Below, in pieces: positions 6,650 to 8,282 of a stretch of 8,282 nt of DNA (positions are counted from its first letter, which is position 1; each line of letters opens with the position of its first letter). Under the pieces are notes generated by a model, which searched no databases, had not been told where the DNA came from, and saw only the letters and a program-made list of their open reading frames with translations. The stretch is from AWTP1-9 sp035703165. Its GTDB lineage: Bacteria; Bacteroidota; Bacteroidia; Chitinophagales; Chitinophagaceae. The stretch spans positions 1-8,282 of the forward strand of contig DASSYR010000051.1 of the NCBI GenBank assembly GCA_035703165.1, read 5' to 3'. The position numbers were made by a program, and so were the translations under genes.

Positions 6650-7660
6650 TCAGGAAAGTATCTCTTTACCACCTGCTTTATAATCTCTCGGCAAAAAGCC
6701 AAATTCTTTTCGAAAGGCAGTGGAAAAGTTACTGAGATTTGAATAGCCCAGTCTTGCACCAATTTCGGATATTTTATGTTTACGGGAATGAAGCATTAAC
6801 CTGGCGTGATGCATGCGGTTTTTTTGGTAGTATTCATAAAGCCCCATTTTAAAAACCTGTTTAAACATTTTCTTCAGCTTGGTTTCACTCATTAAAGCAA
6901 TTCTTGCTAATTCCGCAATTGACGGAAACTCGCTTAAATAGCTGGCAATAAGTTTGTTTTCCACAAGCATCAATTTTTGCATGTCATCATCGGAAATAAA
7001 TGCAGGAATGTCTTTTTCCGAACGAGATAATACAAAATTTAAAAAATATTCCACCATACGGTAGGCCCTGCCCTTTAAAAACAAATCATTCAAAGGAATA
7101 CCTGCATCTTCCTTTAACATTGATTCCAGTATCTTTTTTTGTTTAGCCGAAAGTGCCTCTTTATTATAATTACATATCCCGCAAGAAACATATTCCTTTA
7201 GTTTTTCACGCCCCTGTAAGCTAATATTATTGTTAATCCACTCTTCTTCCATATAAATCATCAGCGACATCACAAAAGTACCTTTACTAAACTCCAGGGT
7301 ATGGTCTTGCTTTGTAGAAACAAGAAAAGCCGATTCGTAACAATCTTCCGGAATTTCTTTTTTGCTGGGGCCCACGTAAAAGGAGTATTTATCCTTAATA
7401 GCCAGCTTACGGAAATAAAGTACATAACCGTTCTGTCCATTATCCTTTACCTGGATCTTAGCATCAACATCAAAGCGAAAATTTCCCAAGGCAAACGAAA
7501 GTCCCGGTTGTATGGACATGGCCATTAAATTACCCTTGCCTATTGATTTAGGCATTGTAATTCTGTTATTATCCACTTTTTGACCCAGAAAATGTGCCAC
7601 TTCTCTAATCCACCTATCAAACGGTATTTGCTGGTATGGAAATATTAAAGTATTAACCAT
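6650..7660 (-). CDS. AraC-family transcriptional regulator
   Basis: This is a 336-residue cytoplasmic DNA-binding regulator. The C-terminal AraC/XylS domain has both helix-turn-helix units: SIAELARIALMSETKLKKMF (247-266) running to the linker helix YYQKNRMHHARLML (277-290), and KISEIGARLGYSNLSNFSTA (296-315) followed by the family signature FRKEFGFLPRDYK. The N-terminal part of about 220 residues is the presumed sensor and dimerisation region. It has beta-rich stretches near 45-135 and a helical part beyond, and I recognise no named ligand-binding fold. It contains a CGIC motif (C160, C163) plus C107, which could respond to metal or redox (inference). Bacteroidota genomes carry many such regulators with unknown ligands. 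Its target is not evident; the neighbouring atpG is an unlikely direct target. The ATG at 7660 is the first in frame. A gap of 436 bp separates its stop from atpG. Confidence 0.92.
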   Translation of the reverse strand: MVNTLIFPYQQIPFDRWIREVAHFLGQKVDNNRITMPKSIGKGNLMAMSIQPGLSFALGNFRFDVDAKIQVKDNGQNGYVLYFRKLAIKDKYSFYVGPSKKEIPEDCYESAFLVSTKQDHTLEFSKGTFVMSLMIYMEEEWINNNISLQGREKLKEYVSCGICNYNKEALSAKQKKILESMLKEDAGIPLNDLFLKGRAYRMVEYFLNFVLSRSEKDIPAFISDDDMQKLMLVENKLIASYLSEFPSIAELARIALMSETKLKKMFKQVFKMGLYEYYQKNRMHHARLMLHSRKHKISEIGARLGYSNLSNFSTAFRKEFGFLPRDYKAGGKEILS

Positions 7661-8185
7661 AATACCTAAAAATTTAACCCTGAAACAATTAAAAAAAGAA
7701 ATGAATTTTAATATGTAAATATAATATCCAACAGATTCATAAAATTAATCGCAAAAGTTAAAATATTAATCATGTAAGACATTAATTCATTACAAATAAG
7801 GTATTTTTAACTTTATAAAAATAAGAATACCAATTACTCACAAGATATTCCACCTTTGTTCAACAACCCCTGGATTTGTTTAACCTTTTATTACAGATTA
7901 AAAAATACATTTTTTCCACACTTTTTCTTACTGTTAAAACTGTTTTACCAAGAACTTTCCTTATCCAAAAATTCTTTTTCTAACTTTTGTTAATAAGCTT
8001 CAACCTTTCCCTCCGAATGTAACCATAGCCATGCAATTAGTTAAAGTTGTCTGACAAAAATTGAAATATTTACTAATTTTCAATTACTTTATCTGTTATA
8101 AAAAGAGTCCATTTATTTCTCCAATATCTTTTTCGAAAAAAAAGGAAAGCAATTTTCTTCAAAAAATAAGGTTGCTACTATTCCT
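7661..8185. other. Long AT-rich spacer without a convincing gene
   Basis: I see no coding frame, tRNA or mobile element in these 525 bp. Visible elements are a near-consensus minus-strand -7 (AACTTTTG, 7752-7759) that may serve the AraC gene; an imperfect 9-bp hairpin (GTTCAACAA 7858-7866 with TTGTTTAAC 7876-7884, one mismatch) just after a near-consensus plus-strand -7 (CACCTTTG, 7851-7858); two DnaA-box-like 9-mers (TTTTCCACA 7912-7920, TTATCCAAA 7961-7969); and between these a near-palindrome TAAAAC-T-GTTTTA (7935-7947) overlapping two ACTGTT direct repeats. The length is unusual beside the 20-211 bp spacers elsewhere in the left half and suggests regulatory content. Confidence 0.5.
7752..7759 (-). 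promoter_or_regulatory. Candidate -7 element for the AraC gene
   Basis: The minus strand reads AACTTTTG, one mismatch from TAnnTTTG, 91 bp before the AraC start. No clear -33 TTG accompanies it at the usual spacing. It is offered only as the best candidate in the AraC upstream region. Confidence 0.25.
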
Positions 8186-8193
8186 TACCTTTG
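8186..8193 (+). promoter_or_regulatory. Exact Bacteroidota -7 element pointing off the right edge
   Basis: The plus strand reads TACCTTTG, identical to the atpG -7 element and an exact match to TAnnTTTG. Transcription would begin near 8198-8202 and run rightwards into the inverted repeat and out of the window. A -33 TTG at 19-20 bp is absent; a TTG occurs only 11 bp upstream. Confidence 0.55.
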
Positions 8194-8206
8194 TGCCCCG
8201 CCAAAA

Positions 8207-8275
8207 GAGGCTAAAAACTGCCAAATTGATTAATACTGGCTTTCGGCATCAAATTTGGCAGCCAAAAAAAGCCTC
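8207..8275 (+). ncRNA. Nested inverted repeat, candidate structured leader or small RNA
   Basis: The inner arms CTGCCAAATTGAT (8218-8230) and ATCAAATTTGGCAG (8248-8261) pair over 13 positions with one bulged T and a 17-nt loop. The outer arms GAGGCT (8207-8212) and AGCCTC (8270-8275) add 6 perfect pairs, with A-rich internal loops between the two helices. The element starts a few bases after the expected transcription start of the plus-strand promoter at 8186, so it would fold at the 5' end of that RNA. It matches no riboswitch or small RNA class I recognise. It could be a regulatory leader, an attenuator or part of a small RNA; the gene it serves lies beyond the window. Confidence 0.5.
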
Positions 8276-8282
8276 AATAATA

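Noticed and set aside
7861..8185. Chromosomal origin of replication
   Set aside because: Only two imperfect DnaA-box-like 9-mers and no origin-linked genes are visible, so this is kept as a weak finding and not called as a feature.
1..8282. Defence island, mobile element or CRISPR
   Set aside because: No repeat array, transposase, integrase, toxin-antitoxin pair or phage-type gene was found. The genes are mostly housekeeping with uniform AT-rich composition.

Overview
The window reads as an AT-rich chromosomal segment from a Bacteroidota bacterium, most likely from the Chitinophagales/Chitinophagaceae side of the phylum (inference). The clues are exact copies of the Bacteroidota -7 promoter element TAnnTTTG upstream of genes, the absence of clear Shine-Dalgarno sequences before most starts, and the gene families present. 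There is no transposase, integrase, CRISPR array, rRNA or tRNA that I can recognise.

Layout, left to right. A minus-strand beta-CASP metallo-beta-lactamase RNA-processing-type nuclease (1-1311) runs off the left edge and lacks its last residues. It is followed by a minus-strand hotdog-fold DUF4442 protein (1438-1923). A divergent spacer of about 200 bp with a repeated 11-mer separates that gene from the only plus-strand gene, a small DUF5946-like protein (2129-2551). This converges on a small exported protein (2607-2984) that lies 20 bp behind lysA (3005-4222, diaminopimelate decarboxylase) and is probably co-transcribed with it. A good intrinsic terminator (4303-4334) separates lysA from scpB (4356-5114, chromosome-segregation kleisin partner). 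Next come atpG (5326-6213, F1 ATPase gamma subunit) with its own promoter and a hairpin leader, a 436 bp spacer, and an AraC-family regulator (6650-7660). The last 622 bp hold no convincing gene. They end in an exact plus-strand -7 element followed by a strong nested inverted repeat, which looks like the structured leader of a gene or small RNA beginning at or beyond the right edge.

Functionally this is mostly housekeeping: lysine and peptidoglycan precursor synthesis (lysA), SMC-ScpAB condensin (scpB), ATP synthase (atpG) and RNA processing (beta-CASP), plus one regulator and three poorly characterised small proteins. The genes do not form one pathway and I see no coherent new defence or mobile system. 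The points most worth a second look are the structured element at the right end, the detachment of atpG from the rest of the ATP synthase operon together with its hairpin leader, the extended acidic tail of ScpB, and the divergent spacer with a repeated 11-mer.
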